From Pseudorhodobacter sp. MZDSW-24AT (lineage in GTDB: Bacteria > Pseudomonadota > Alphaproteobacteria > Rhodobacterales > Rhodobacteraceae): 64,000 bases of DNA. The stretch spans positions 186,001 through 250,000 of the forward strand of contig NZ_PGOI01000009.1 in assembly GCF_002794355.1 (NCBI RefSeq). Reading direction: 5' to 3'. Made by a program: the position numbers and the translations under genes. The notes under the pieces were generated by a model. The model ran no database searches and was not told the DNA's origin. It saw nothing but the letters and a program-made list of their open reading frames with translations. Shown piece by piece: positions 46,298-54,927 of this stretch. The stretch's first letter is position 1. Every line of letters begins with the position of its first letter.

Positions 46298-48360
46298 GCG
46301 GCACTACTTTGATCGGCGTTGATGTCGGCGGCACCTTCACCGACATCTTTGTTCTGGATGCGGCAACGGGCCGGGCCGAGGTGGCCAAGGTCCCCACCTC
46401 GCGTCCCGATCAGTCGGCGGGGTTCCTTGCAGGGATCGCGCAGCGGGTTTCGGATCTGGGCACGGTGGCGACCGTGGTTCACGGCACGACGGCAGGCACC
46501 AATGCGCTGCTGGAGCGCAAGGGCGCGCGCATCGGCATCATCACCACGGCGGGGTTCCGCGACGTGCTGGAGATGCGCCGCCGCGACCGGCCCCGGACAT
46601 GGGGGCTGCGCGGCGATTTCACCCCGGTGGTGTCGCGCGATCTGCGGCTGGAGGTGGCAGAGCGCACCTTGGCCGATGGCACGGTGCACACGCCGGTAGA
46701 CCTGAACGCCGTGCGCGCGGCAGGGCAAGCCTTGCTGGATCAAGGCTGTCTGGCGGTGGCGGTGCTGTTCGTCAACGCCTATGCCAACCCGGCCAATGAA
46801 CAGGCGGCGGTGGCCGCGCTGCGCGAGATCTGGCCCAATCCGCATGTGGCCTCGTCTTCAGAGATCCTGCCCGAAATCCGCGAGTTTGAACGCTTTTCCA
46901 CCACGGCGCTGAACGCCTATCTGCAACCCGAGGTGGCGGGCTACCTGAGCCGGCTGGAACAGGCGCTGAAGAGCAAGGGCTTTGGCGGCGAGTTCCTGAT
47001 CGTGCAGTCGAACGGCGGTGTGATGGCGGTCGAGACCGCCTGCCGCCTGCCCGTGCGCACCGCGCTGTCGGGACCGGCGGCGGGGGTGATCGCGGCGGCC
47101 TATATCGCACAGACCGCCGGTTTCCCCGATATCATCACCGGCGACATGGGGGGCACCTCGTTTGACGTTGCGCTGATCGCGGGCGGACAGGCGGCGCTGG
47201 CCGCACAAACGGCGGTGGACTTTGGCATGGTCGTGCGGGTGCCGATGATCGAGATCACCACGATCGGCGCGGGCGGCGGCTCTATCGCTTGGGTGGACAA
47301 GGGCGGGCTGTTGAACATCGGGCCGGAATCCGCAGGCTCTGACCCCGGCCCGGTGGCTTATGCGCGCGGCAACACGCGGCCGACGGTGACGGATGCCAAT
47401 ATCGTGCTGGGCCGGATCGACCCCGACCGCCCCATCGGCGGTGGGCGGCTGGATGTGGCCGCCGCGCGGGCGGCGATTGATGCCCATGTGGGCGGGCCGC
47501 TGGGCCTTGGCACCGAAGAGGCCGCCGAGGCGATCATCCGGGTTGCCAATTCCCGCATGGCCGGGGCGATCCGGCTGGTCAGCATTGAACGCGGCCATGA
47601 TCCGAAGCATTTCGCCTTCATGCCCTTTGGCGGGGGCGGCGCCTTGCACGCAGGCGCGATGCTGGCCGAAGTGGGCCTGTCGCGCGCCATCGTGCCGCGC
47701 TATCCCGGCGTCACCTCGGCCATGGGCTGCGTGATTGCCGACATGCGGGCCGATTTCGTGCAGACGGTCAACCAGCCGACCGCCGCCGCCGATGGCGCGG
47801 CGCTGGCCGCGCTGATCGAAGATCATCTGGCCGAGGGGCAGGGGATGCTGGCCGCCAGTGGCGGGGCCTTTGCCGCGCGGGTGGTCACGGTTGAACTGGA
47901 CATGGCCTATGTTGGCCAGACCCATACGGTGTCTGTCCCCTTGCCGGTGACGATCCTGGCGCAGGACAAGGTGACACCGCCGACGCCAGACGCCATCACG
48001 GCGGCTTTCGAGGCGGCCTATCAGCGGGTCTTTGGCCGACTTTTGCCCGGCGGTGTCAGCCGCATCCTGAACCTGCGGACCGCCGTGATCGGGCAGCGGC
48101 CCAAGTTTGATCTGGCGACGCTGGCCCCCACGACCAGCGGTCCGGTGGTGCCTCGGGCCACGCGGCGGGTCCATCTGGGCGGGGCATGGTGCGACGCCGC
48201 CATTCATGACCGTCTGGCCTTGCCGGTGGGCACGGTGATCCGGGGGCCTGCGGTGCTGGAGCAGCCCGACACGACCATTCTTGTGGAACCGGGCCTGATC
48301 GGCACGGTAGACAGTTATGGCAATGTGATCCTGACACGGGAGGACGGCGATGACACTTGA
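46294..48360 (+). CDS. hyuA: Hydantoinase A / oxoprolinase-family subunit
   Basis: 688 residues. Two actin-like ATP-binding motifs: GVDVGGTFTDIFVLD at the N-terminus and ITGDMGGTSFDVALI in the second lobe, and FMPFGGGGALHAGAMLAE near residue 450. The ATG at 46294 overlaps the hyuB stop. Works with HyuB as an ATP-dependent amidohydrolase-type enzyme. Confidence 0.92.
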   Translation: MSGTTLIGVDVGGTFTDIFVLDAATGRAEVAKVPTSRPDQSAGFLAGIAQRVSDLGTVATVVHGTTAGTNALLERKGARIGIITTAGFRDVLEMRRRDRPRTWGLRGDFTPVVSRDLRLEVAERTLADGTVHTPVDLNAVRAAGQALLDQGCLAVAVLFVNAYANPANEQAAVAALREIWPNPHVASSSEILPEIREFERFSTTALNAYLQPEVAGYLSRLEQALKSKGFGGEFLIVQSNGGVMAVETACRLPVRTALSGPAAGVIAAAYIAQTAGFPDIITGDMGGTSFDVALIAGGQAALAAQTAVDFGMVVRVPMIEITTIGAGGGSIAWVDKGGLLNIGPESAGSDPGPVAYARGNTRPTVTDANIVLGRIDPDRPIGGGRLDVAAARAAIDAHVGGPLGLGTEEAAEAIIRVANSRMAGAIRLVSIERGHDPKHFAFMPFGGGGALHAGAMLAEVGLSRAIVPRYPGVTSAMGCVIADMRADFVQTVNQPTAAADGAALAALIEDHLAEGQGMLAASGGAFAARVVTVELDMAYVGQTHTVSVPLPVTILAQDKVTPPTPDAITAAFEAAYQRVFGRLLPGGVSRILNLRTAVIGQRPKFDLATLAPTTSGPVVPRATRRVHLGGAWCDAAIHDRLALPVGTVIRGPAVLEQPDTTILVEPGLIGTVDSYGNVILTREDGDDT

Positions 48361-48955
48361 TCCTTGCAAGACCGCATTGCTGACCATCGATCTGCAAAAC
48401 GACTTCCTGCACCCCGAGGGCGCCTATGGCCGTGCCGGGCAAACGGCGCCCGCCATCACCGCCTTGCCCGCCCGGATCGCGCCGGTGCGCGATGCGCTGC
48501 GGGCGGCGGGGGGCGTGTTCGTCTCGGCGCAGTTCACCTTGGTGCCGGGGCCGGATGGGCCGTTGATCGCCCCGCATCTGGCCAAGCTGCGCCCGTTTCT
48601 GACGACGGGCGACTTTGCCCCCGGTGGCTTTGGCCATGATCTGGTCGACAGTCTGAAGCCCGCAGATTTCACGGTGGAAAAGGTGGCCTATTCGGCCCTA
48701 TACCAGACCCGGCTGGAGTATATTCTGCGCCATCTGGGGATCGATACGCTGATCGTGGGCGGCATTGTCACCAATGGCGGCGTTGCCTCGACGCTGCGCG
48801 ATGCGCATCTGCGGGGCCTGCACACGATTGTGCTGACCGATGGCTGCGCCGCGTTCCGGGACGACGTGCATGACGCCACTTTGTTGTCTTTGGCTTCAGT
48901 CACCGAGCAGATGACCTGCGCCGAGGCTGTTGCTGTTTTGAAAGGTGCCGCATGA
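48350..48955 (+). CDS. Isochorismatase-fold hydrolase lacking the catalytic cysteine
   Basis: 201 residues. Asp14 in LTIDLQNDFL and Lys111 in VEKVAYSALYQT match the fold, but the site of the nucleophile, VTN-x-Cys-V in amidases and nicotinamidases, reads VTNGGVAST (Gly144). Gly at this place is known from true isochorismatases (EntB, PhzD), which hydrolyse vinyl ethers. So cysteine-based amidase activity is unlikely. Overlaps hyuA by 11 bases with GGGAGGAC upstream, and overlaps the lyase gene by four. Confidence 0.85.
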   Translation: MTLDPCKTALLTIDLQNDFLHPEGAYGRAGQTAPAITALPARIAPVRDALRAAGGVFVSAQFTLVPGPDGPLIAPHLAKLRPFLTTGDFAPGGFGHDLVDSLKPADFTVEKVAYSALYQTRLEYILRHLGIDTLIVGGIVTNGGVASTLRDAHLRGLHTIVLTDGCAAFRDDVHDATLLSLASVTEQMTCAEAVAVLKGAA

Positions 48956-49818
48956 CGCTGAAATCCCGCCTTGCAGAGCCGCAGATCCTGATTGCGCCCG
49001 GCGTTTATGATGGTCTGACCGCTGCGATTGCCGCCGATGCCGGGTTCGAGGCGCTGTATCTGTCTGGCGCCGCCGTGGCCTATACCCGGCTGGGGCGGCC
49101 TGACATCGGGCTGACCACCATGTCGGAAATGGCCGACACCATGGCGCTGATCCGCGACCGGGTGGCGCTGCCTGTCATCATCGATGCCGACACCGGCTTT
49201 GGCAATGCGCTGAACGCGCAGCGCACCATGCGCGCTTATGAGCGCGCGGGGGCCAGCGCTTTGCAGATCGAGGATCAGACCTATCCCAAGCGCTGCGGGC
49301 ATCTGGCGGACAAGTCGCTGATTTCGACCGCCGAGATGGTGGGCAAAATCGCCGCCATGGCAGAGGCGCGCGCAAGCGAGCAGACATTGATCATCGCGCG
49401 TACCGATGCGATTGCGGTGGAAGGGTTCGCAGCGGCCATCGACCGCGCGGGCGCCTATCTGGACGCGGGCGCGGATGCCTTGTTCATCGAGGCGCCGCGC
49501 ACGGGCGACGAGCTGGCGCAGGTGGCCCGCACCTTCCGGGACCGCGGGCCCTTGATGGCCAATATGGTGGAGGGGGGCGCGACCCCGATTCAGTCGGCGG
49601 CTGATTTGCAGGCGCTGGGCTTCCGTCTGGTAATCTTCCCCGGCGGGATCGTGCGCGCGCTGGCGCGGACGGCGGGGGATTATTACGCCAGCCTGAAGGC
49701 CCATGGGTCGAACACGCCTTTTGCCAATCGGATGTATGATTTCGACGGGCTGAATGACCGGATCGGCACGGCCGAGATGCTGGCCTTGGGCGGACGGTTC
49801 GACGGGACAGTGAAATGA
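48952..49818 (+). CDS. Isocitrate lyase/PEP mutase-family C-C lyase
   Basis: 288 residues. SGAAVAYTRLGRPD (39-51), DADTGFGN (78-85, Mg site) and KRCGH (113-117, catalytic Cys) identify the lyase branch that includes 2-methylisocitrate lyase, 2,3-dimethylmalate lyase and oxaloacetase. Expected to split a substituted malate or citrate to pyruvate or oxalate plus a short acid. ATGA overlaps on both sides. Which substrate is used cannot be told by eye. Confidence 0.88.
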   Translation: MTLKSRLAEPQILIAPGVYDGLTAAIAADAGFEALYLSGAAVAYTRLGRPDIGLTTMSEMADTMALIRDRVALPVIIDADTGFGNALNAQRTMRAYERAGASALQIEDQTYPKRCGHLADKSLISTAEMVGKIAAMAEARASEQTLIIARTDAIAVEGFAAAIDRAGAYLDAGADALFIEAPRTGDELAQVARTFRDRGPLMANMVEGGATPIQSAADLQALGFRLVIFPGGIVRALARTAGDYYASLKAHGSNTPFANRMYDFDGLNDRIGTAEMLALGGRFDGTVK

Positions 49819-51197
49819 TCCTGCCGCCCGTGGCGCATGAGGCGCAGGTGCAAACGCTGATCGTGGGGGGCGGGGCCTGTGGGCTGATCGCGGCGCTCGC
49901 GGCGCATGAGGCGGGGCAAGAGGTGCTGGTGCTGGAGCGGGACGCGGTGCCCTCTGGGTCCACGGCCCTGTCGGCGGGGCTGATCCCGGCGGCAGGCACG
50001 CGCTGGCAAGCGGCAGAAGGCATCGCCGACAGCCCCGCGCAATTCGCCGCCGACATCGCGGCCAAGGCGCATCACGAAAATGATCCCGCGCTGGAGCGCG
50101 CCCTGACCGAAGGCGCGGCCGAGGCGCTGCATTGGCTGGCCGATCGGCATGGGTTGGACCTGTCCGTTGTCACGGATTTCACCTATCCCGGCCATTCGGC
50201 GCGCCGGATGCACGGCTTGCCCAGCCGCTCGGGCCGCGCGCTTGTCGATGCGCTGCGGGCGGCGACCGAAGCAAAGGGCATCGACATTCTGACCGAGGCG
50301 CAGGTCACCGCGCTCCATGCCGAAGGCGGGCTGGTGACGGGCGTGCAGATCACCCGGCCCGATGGCAGCACCGACAGCCTTGGCTGCGCGCGGCTGATCC
50401 TTGCCTGCAACGGCTTTGGCGGGAACAAGGCGATGGTGGCGCAGCACATGCCAGCCATCGCCGAGGCGCTGTATTTCGGCCATCCCGGCAATCAGGGCGA
50501 GGCGATGATCTGGGGCGCGGCGCTGGGGGCGGCGGTGCGCCATCCGGGGGCCTATCAGGGCCATGGCAATGTGGCGCATCCGCATGGCATCCTGATCAGC
50601 TGGGCCACGATCATGGAGGGGGGCTGTCAGGTCAACCTGCGGGGCGAACGGTTCTGGAATGAGGCGCAAGGCTATTCCGAGGCGGCGCAGGCGGTGCTGG
50701 CCCAGCCCGAGGGGCAGGCTTGGGCGATCTTCGACGCCCGTATCGCCGCCATCGCGGGCCAGTTTCAGGATTTCCGCGATGCCGAGGCGCAAGGGGCCGT
50801 CAAGACCGCCGCAACGGTCGCGGCGCTGGCAGAGGTGACGGGTCTGCCGCCCGAGCCGCTGGCCGAGACGCTGACGCGCTTTGCCGCGGCAAAGGCGGGC
50901 GCGCCCGATGCGTTTGGCCGGGATCTGCGCGGCGTCCCTGCCTTGACGCCCCCCTATGCCGCGGTGCGGGTGACGGGTGCGCTGTTTCACACGCAGGGCG
51001 GTCTGGTGACCGACGGGCAGGGCCGGGTGCTGACAGCGGCGGGCGTGCCCTTGGGCAACCTCTGGGCCGGGGGCGGTGCCGCCTGTGGCGTGTCGGGGTC
51101 GGGCGATGCGGGCTATCTGTCGGGCAACGGCCTTTTGGCGGCTGTCGTGCTTGGCTTTCGCGCGGGGCGGGCCGACGCCCCGGCGGCGGCATCCTGA
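49815..51197 (+). CDS. FAD-dependent dehydrogenase (fumarate reductase flavoprotein family)
   Basis: 460 residues. FAD dinucleotide motif LIVGGGACGLIAALAAHEAG at residues 15-34, LVLERDAVPSGSTALSAGLIPAAG, and the C-terminal NLWAGGGAACGVSGSGDAGYLSGNGLLAA that closes the FAD site. Related to TcuA-type tricarballylate dehydrogenase and succinate dehydrogenase flavoproteins; it may desaturate or reduce an organic acid of the pathway. Last gene of the coupled chain. Confidence 0.86.
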   Translation: MILPPVAHEAQVQTLIVGGGACGLIAALAAHEAGQEVLVLERDAVPSGSTALSAGLIPAAGTRWQAAEGIADSPAQFAADIAAKAHHENDPALERALTEGAAEALHWLADRHGLDLSVVTDFTYPGHSARRMHGLPSRSGRALVDALRAATEAKGIDILTEAQVTALHAEGGLVTGVQITRPDGSTDSLGCARLILACNGFGGNKAMVAQHMPAIAEALYFGHPGNQGEAMIWGAALGAAVRHPGAYQGHGNVAHPHGILISWATIMEGGCQVNLRGERFWNEAQGYSEAAQAVLAQPEGQAWAIFDARIAAIAGQFQDFRDAEAQGAVKTAATVAALAEVTGLPPEPLAETLTRFAAAKAGAPDAFGRDLRGVPALTPPYAAVRVTGALFHTQGGLVTDGQGRVLTAAGVPLGNLWAGGGAACGVSGSGDAGYLSGNGLLAAVVLGFRAGRADAPAAAS

Positions 51198-51251
51198 GAG
51201 GCGGATGCGTTGGGCGCAGCAAGGGGCAAGGCCCGCTGCCGCGCCTAGGTC

Positions 51252-52487
51252 TTAAAGCTCCAGCAGACGGTCGCCCGTGGCATCCTTGATGCGGGTGGGC
51301 AGGCCGATCTGGTTCAGCAGATTGATGAAGGGCGCGGGGTCAAGCTCTTCGACATTGGCCATGGTGCCCACATCCCAGACGCCATCGGCGATCAGCAGCG
51401 CGGCGGCCACCGGCGGCACACCGGCGGTATAGCTGATGCCTTGGCTGCCCACCTCGTTATAGGCGTCCTTGTGATCGGCGACGTTGTAGATCAGCACCTC
51501 GACCGGCTGGCCGTCCTTGGTGCCTTTGACGAAATCGCCGATGCAGGTCTTGCCGGTGTAGTTCGGGGCAAGGCTGGCCGGGTCGGGCAAAACGGCCTTG
51601 ACGACCTTCAGCGGCACCACTTCCAAACCTTCGGCGGTTTTCACCGGCTGTTCCGACAACAGGCCAAGGTTTTTCAGCACGGTGAAGACGTTGATGTAAT
51701 GGTCGCCAAAGCCCATCCAGAAGCGCACATCGGCCTGCGGATAGCGGGCAGACAGCGAATGCACCTCGTCATGGCCGGTCAGATAGGCCTTTTGTTCGCC
51801 CACCACCGGCATGTCCCATGTCTTGCCAACCTCGAACATGCTGTTGGTCTGCCAAGCGCCGTTCTGCCACGAATAAACCGTGCCGGTGAATTCGCGGAAG
51901 TTGATCTCGGGGTCGAAGTTGGTGGAGAACCATTTGCCATGCGACCCGGCGTTGATGTCAACGATGTCGATCGACTCGATGCTGTCCATCAGGCCTTCGG
52001 CCACGCGGGCATAGGCGTTGACCACGCCCGGGTCAAAGCCCACGCCCAGAATGGCGGTAACGCCCGCCGCCTTGCACGCCTCGCGCCGTTTCCATTCGTA
52101 ATTGCCATACCACGGCGGGGTTTCGCAGATCTTGGCCGGGTCTTCGTGAATGGCGGTGTCCATATAGGCCACCCCCGCCTGAATGCAGGCGTCCAGAACC
52201 GGCATGTTGACGAAAGGCGAGCCCACGTTGATCACGATCTGGCAGCCGGTGGCCTTGATCAGCGCCACCACGGCGGCGGTATCGGTGGCGTCGAGCGCAT
52301 GGGCGGCAAACACGCCCGGCACCTTCATCGCCGACTTCTCCTGCACCGAGGCGATGATCGCTTCGGCCTTGGCCACCGTGCGGCTGGCGATGTGCAGATC
52401 GCCCAAGCGGTCATTGTGCTGGGCGGCCTTGTGCGCCACCACTTGGGCCACGCCACCAGCGCCGATGATCAGAACATTCCGTTTCAC
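51252..52487 (-). CDS. Carboxyspermidine dehydrogenase (saccharopine dehydrogenase family)
   Basis: Condenses putrescine (or diaminopropane) with aspartate semialdehyde to carboxy(nor)spermidine using NADPH, the first step of the SAM-independent spermidine route. 411 residues; NVLIIGAGGVAQVVAHKAA at the N-terminus, DTAIHEDPAKICETPPWYGNYEW and GFDPGVVNAYA are characteristic. GTG start with AAGGAG upstream. Follows the decarboxylase gene by 43 bases. Confidence 0.9.
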   Translation of the reverse strand: MKRNVLIIGAGGVAQVVAHKAAQHNDRLGDLHIASRTVAKAEAIIASVQEKSAMKVPGVFAAHALDATDTAAVVALIKATGCQIVINVGSPFVNMPVLDACIQAGVAYMDTAIHEDPAKICETPPWYGNYEWKRREACKAAGVTAILGVGFDPGVVNAYARVAEGLMDSIESIDIVDINAGSHGKWFSTNFDPEINFREFTGTVYSWQNGAWQTNSMFEVGKTWDMPVVGEQKAYLTGHDEVHSLSARYPQADVRFWMGFGDHYINVFTVLKNLGLLSEQPVKTAEGLEVVPLKVVKAVLPDPASLAPNYTGKTCIGDFVKGTKDGQPVEVLIYNVADHKDAYNEVGSQGISYTAGVPPVAAALLIADGVWDVGTMANVEELDPAPFINLLNQIGLPTRIKDATGDRLLEL

Positions 52488-52530
52488 TTCGAACCGTCTC
52501 CTTTAAGGACAGAGGGAAGGGGCAACCTGA

Positions 52531-53625
52531 TTAGCCGAGGTTGCCTTCAAAATCGGCATAGCCGAATTCACGCGCCACGGTCATCGAACCGTCCAACTCC
52601 TTGATGACGATGCCCGGCATCTTCACCCCGTTGAACCAGTTCTTTTTCACCATGGTATAGCCCGCCGCATCCGCGATGCTGAGCCGGTCGCCCACCTTGA
52701 GAGGGGCAGGGAAGTTGAATTCCCCGAACACATCGCCCGCAAGGCAGGATTTGCCGCAGATCTGGAACGGGTGATCGCCCGCCGTTTCGATCTTGCCGGA
52801 AATGCGGTAGATCAAAAGATCAAGCATATGCGCCTCGACCGAGGAATCGACGACGGCCAGATCCTTGCCGTTGTTCAGCACGTCCAGCACCGTCACCTCA
52901 AGGCTGGCCGCCCCGGTGATCGCCGCTTCGCCCGGTTCCAGATAGACCTGCACGCCGAAACGGTCGGAAAAGGCCTTGAGCCGCGCCGCCAGTTTGGCCA
53001 CCGGGTAGCCTTCCCCGGTGAAATGGATGCCGCCGCCAAGGCTGACCCAGCGCAGGCGCGACAGCAGCACGCCGAATTCGTCTTCGATGCGGGTCAACTG
53101 CTGATCGAACAGGTCGAAATCATCGTTTTCGCAATTGTAATGGATCATGAAGCCGCTGATGCGGTCCATCACGCGTTCAATCTTGCTGGCGTCCCATTCG
53201 CCCAGTCGGCTGAAGGGGCGCGCCGGATCGGCAAGGTCGAAGCCGCTGGTGGAAAAGCGCGGGTTCAGGCGCAGACCACGGGCGATGCTGGCCGACTGGT
53301 TGTCAAACCGCTCCAGCTGACCGATGGAGTTGAAGATGATCTTGTCGGCATAGCCCACGGCCTCGGCGATCTCATGATCGGCCCAAGCCACCGAATAGGC
53401 GTGCGTCTCCTTGCCGAAACGCTCGCGCCCCAGTTTCAGCTCATAGAGGCTGGAGGAGGTGGTGCCGTCCATATGGCCTCGCATCTGGTCGAACACGCCC
53501 CAAGTGGCAAAGCATTTCAGCGCCAGCAGGGTCTTGGCCCCTGAACTTGCGCGCAGCTCATCCATGATGGCCATGTTGCGCGCCAGTTTGGAGCGGTCGA
53601 TCAGGTAATAGGGCGTCTGGATCAT
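52531..53625 (-). CDS. nspC: Carboxynorspermidine/carboxyspermidine decarboxylase
   Basis: PLP enzyme of the alanine-racemase/ornithine decarboxylase fold; makes spermidine from carboxyspermidine. 364 residues with PYYLIDRSKLARNM, the PLP Lys in LLALKCFATWGVF, and GGGIHFTGEGYPV. Together with the dehydrogenase it replaces SpeE/SpeD. A ribosome site (GGGGGA) precedes the ATG. Confidence 0.93.
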   Translation of the reverse strand: MIQTPYYLIDRSKLARNMAIMDELRASSGAKTLLALKCFATWGVFDQMRGHMDGTTSSSLYELKLGRERFGKETHAYSVAWADHEIAEAVGYADKIIFNSIGQLERFDNQSASIARGLRLNPRFSTSGFDLADPARPFSRLGEWDASKIERVMDRISGFMIHYNCENDDFDLFDQQLTRIEDEFGVLLSRLRWVSLGGGIHFTGEGYPVAKLAARLKAFSDRFGVQVYLEPGEAAITGAASLEVTVLDVLNNGKDLAVVDSSVEAHMLDLLIYRISGKIETAGDHPFQICGKSCLAGDVFGEFNFPAPLKVGDRLSIADAAGYTMVKKNWFNGVKMPGIVIKELDGSMTVAREFGYADFEGNLG

Positions 53626-53730
53626 CGCATTCCCCCTTTTCGGGCAGCAGAAGGAAGAAGGGCGCTATTTATGGCCCCCCACCCCCCTATGCAAGCCCTG
53701 TGACGCGAGAATGACAGGGCGGCGACGGCC

Positions 53731-54435
53731 TTAGACCATGCGGATCACATCCTTGCCCACCGCCAGAACATAGCCGCGCCGGGCGATGGTCTTGACCAAA
53801 AGCTCGCTCACCAACTGGTTGCCCAGCGTGTCGCGCAGGCGTTTCACCCGCGTGGCCCCGGCGGCTTCGTCGCAATCCACCTCGTTGCGGCCCGAGATCA
53901 CCGATTCGATCTGCGCGCCCGTCAGCACTTCATCATCCATCCGCGCCTCGGCCAGCACGGCCAGCGTTTCCAGCGCGGCTTCGGTCAGCGCGAATTCCAT
54001 ATCGTTGATATAGACGGCGCGGCCTTCGCGGGAAATCATCAGGCTGGCCACCTGAATGCCCGAGCGTTGGATGGCGGAAATCCGGCGGTTCAGCGCGATG
54101 ATCATGACCAGAAACACCAGCGCCGCGATCAAGAGCGCGGTGGAAAACACCAGCAGCACGAAGATCACCATGCGATAGCTTTGCAGCACTTCGGAAAACG
54201 AGGTGCCGCTTTGCGCCAGAATCTCCAGCAGCTTGATTTCGGCATTGGTGGTCAGGTTGTCGTTTTGCACGAACAACTGCTCCACCCGGGCGTTGAAGGC
54301 ATTGGCGTCCGGCAGGCTCAGGAACAAGAACAGCGCTGCGCCGAACAGGATCAGCACGATGGCCGCAATGCCAAAGCTGACAACCCGGTTGCCCGCTTTC
54401 AAACTCTCAGTAACGGAGGAAGAATTCTCCTGCAC
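53731..54435 (-). CDS. Membrane-anchored protein with C-terminal winged-helix (OmpR-type) DNA-binding domain
   Basis: 234 residues. Two membrane helices (about residues 20-42 and 88-115 from the chosen start) enclose a short periplasmic loop; the C-terminal 100 residues read as an OmpR/PhoB-type winged helix (FALTEAALETLAVLAEA, GATRVKRLRDTLGNQLVSELLVKTIARRGYVL). Topology is the reverse of ToxR, whose DNA-binding domain is N-terminal. Start is uncertain: GTG at 54435 has AAAGG seven bases upstream, TTG at 54453 is the alternative. It overlaps the small exported-protein gene upstream. Confidence 0.75.
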   Translation of the reverse strand: MQENSSSVTESLKAGNRVVSFGIAAIVLILFGAALFLFLSLPDANAFNARVEQLFVQNDNLTTNAEIKLLEILAQSGTSFSEVLQSYRMVIFVLLVFSTALLIAALVFLVMIIALNRRISAIQRSGIQVASLMISREGRAVYINDMEFALTEAALETLAVLAEARMDDEVLTGAQIESVISGRNEVDCDEAAGATRVKRLRDTLGNQLVSELLVKTIARRGYVLAVGKDVIRMV

Positions 54436-54706
54436 TCGCTTGCCTTTCGCCAAGCCCCTCGGGGCCGAATGTTGCCAACACGTTCAACAGCGTCCAGCCT
54501 GCCTGCGCAAGCCGGGGCTGCAACTCTCCCTGCGCCGCGCCGGGCGAGCAGTTGGCGTCGCTGACTTGTGCGACACCGTAGTGCAGGCGCAAGGGGTCAT
54601 CCTGCTTGGCCTTGTAATCTGCGTAGCATTCCGCCGATGCCGGGGTGGCCACAGCCGTGGCCATGGCAAGCGCGGCAGCGACAAAGATCAGCGCGGATGT
54701 TTTCAT
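54407..54706 (-). CDS. Small exported protein of unknown function
   Basis: 99 residues, clear signal peptide (ALIFVAAALAMATAVATPASA, cut before ECYADYKAKQ). The mature part has two cysteines (CYADYK, ANCSPGAAQ), which could form a disulfide, and ends in GLGERQASAGEFFLRY. I do not recognise a named family. The 3' end overlaps the start region of the winged-helix gene by 29 to 47 bases, so the two are likely cotranscribed. Confidence 0.65.
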   Translation of the reverse strand: MKTSALIFVAAALAMATAVATPASAECYADYKAKQDDPLRLHYGVAQVSDANCSPGAAQGELQPRLAQAGWTLLNVLATFGPEGLGERQASAGEFFLRY

Positions 54707-54927
54707 GTCTGGCTCCTGATCGGGGCGGGGGGCGGATGTTTTTTCCTGCCCCAGAGTTGCGCGCCTTTCTGCCGATATTCAATATCAACCAAGGGTTTCA
54801 GCGCGTGTTATCGCATATCAAGGGCGCGATATTGCCTGTCGCGGGGGCCGGGCGGCACGGTTGGGCATCAGGTCCGGTGCGAGGCGCGCACCGTGCCACG
54901 TCCCCCCACCCAAGACAGGAGGCCCCC

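Noticed and set aside
37767-51197. Genomic island inserted at tRNA-Lys
   Set aside because: The catabolic cluster begins near the tRNA, but there is no integrase gene and I found no repeat of the tRNA 3' end in the window.
54407-54453. Frameshift joining the small exported protein and the winged-helix gene into one
   Set aside because: The exported protein has its own signal peptide and a natural end, and the winged-helix gene has its own start options with ribosome sites; a short overlap explains the layout.
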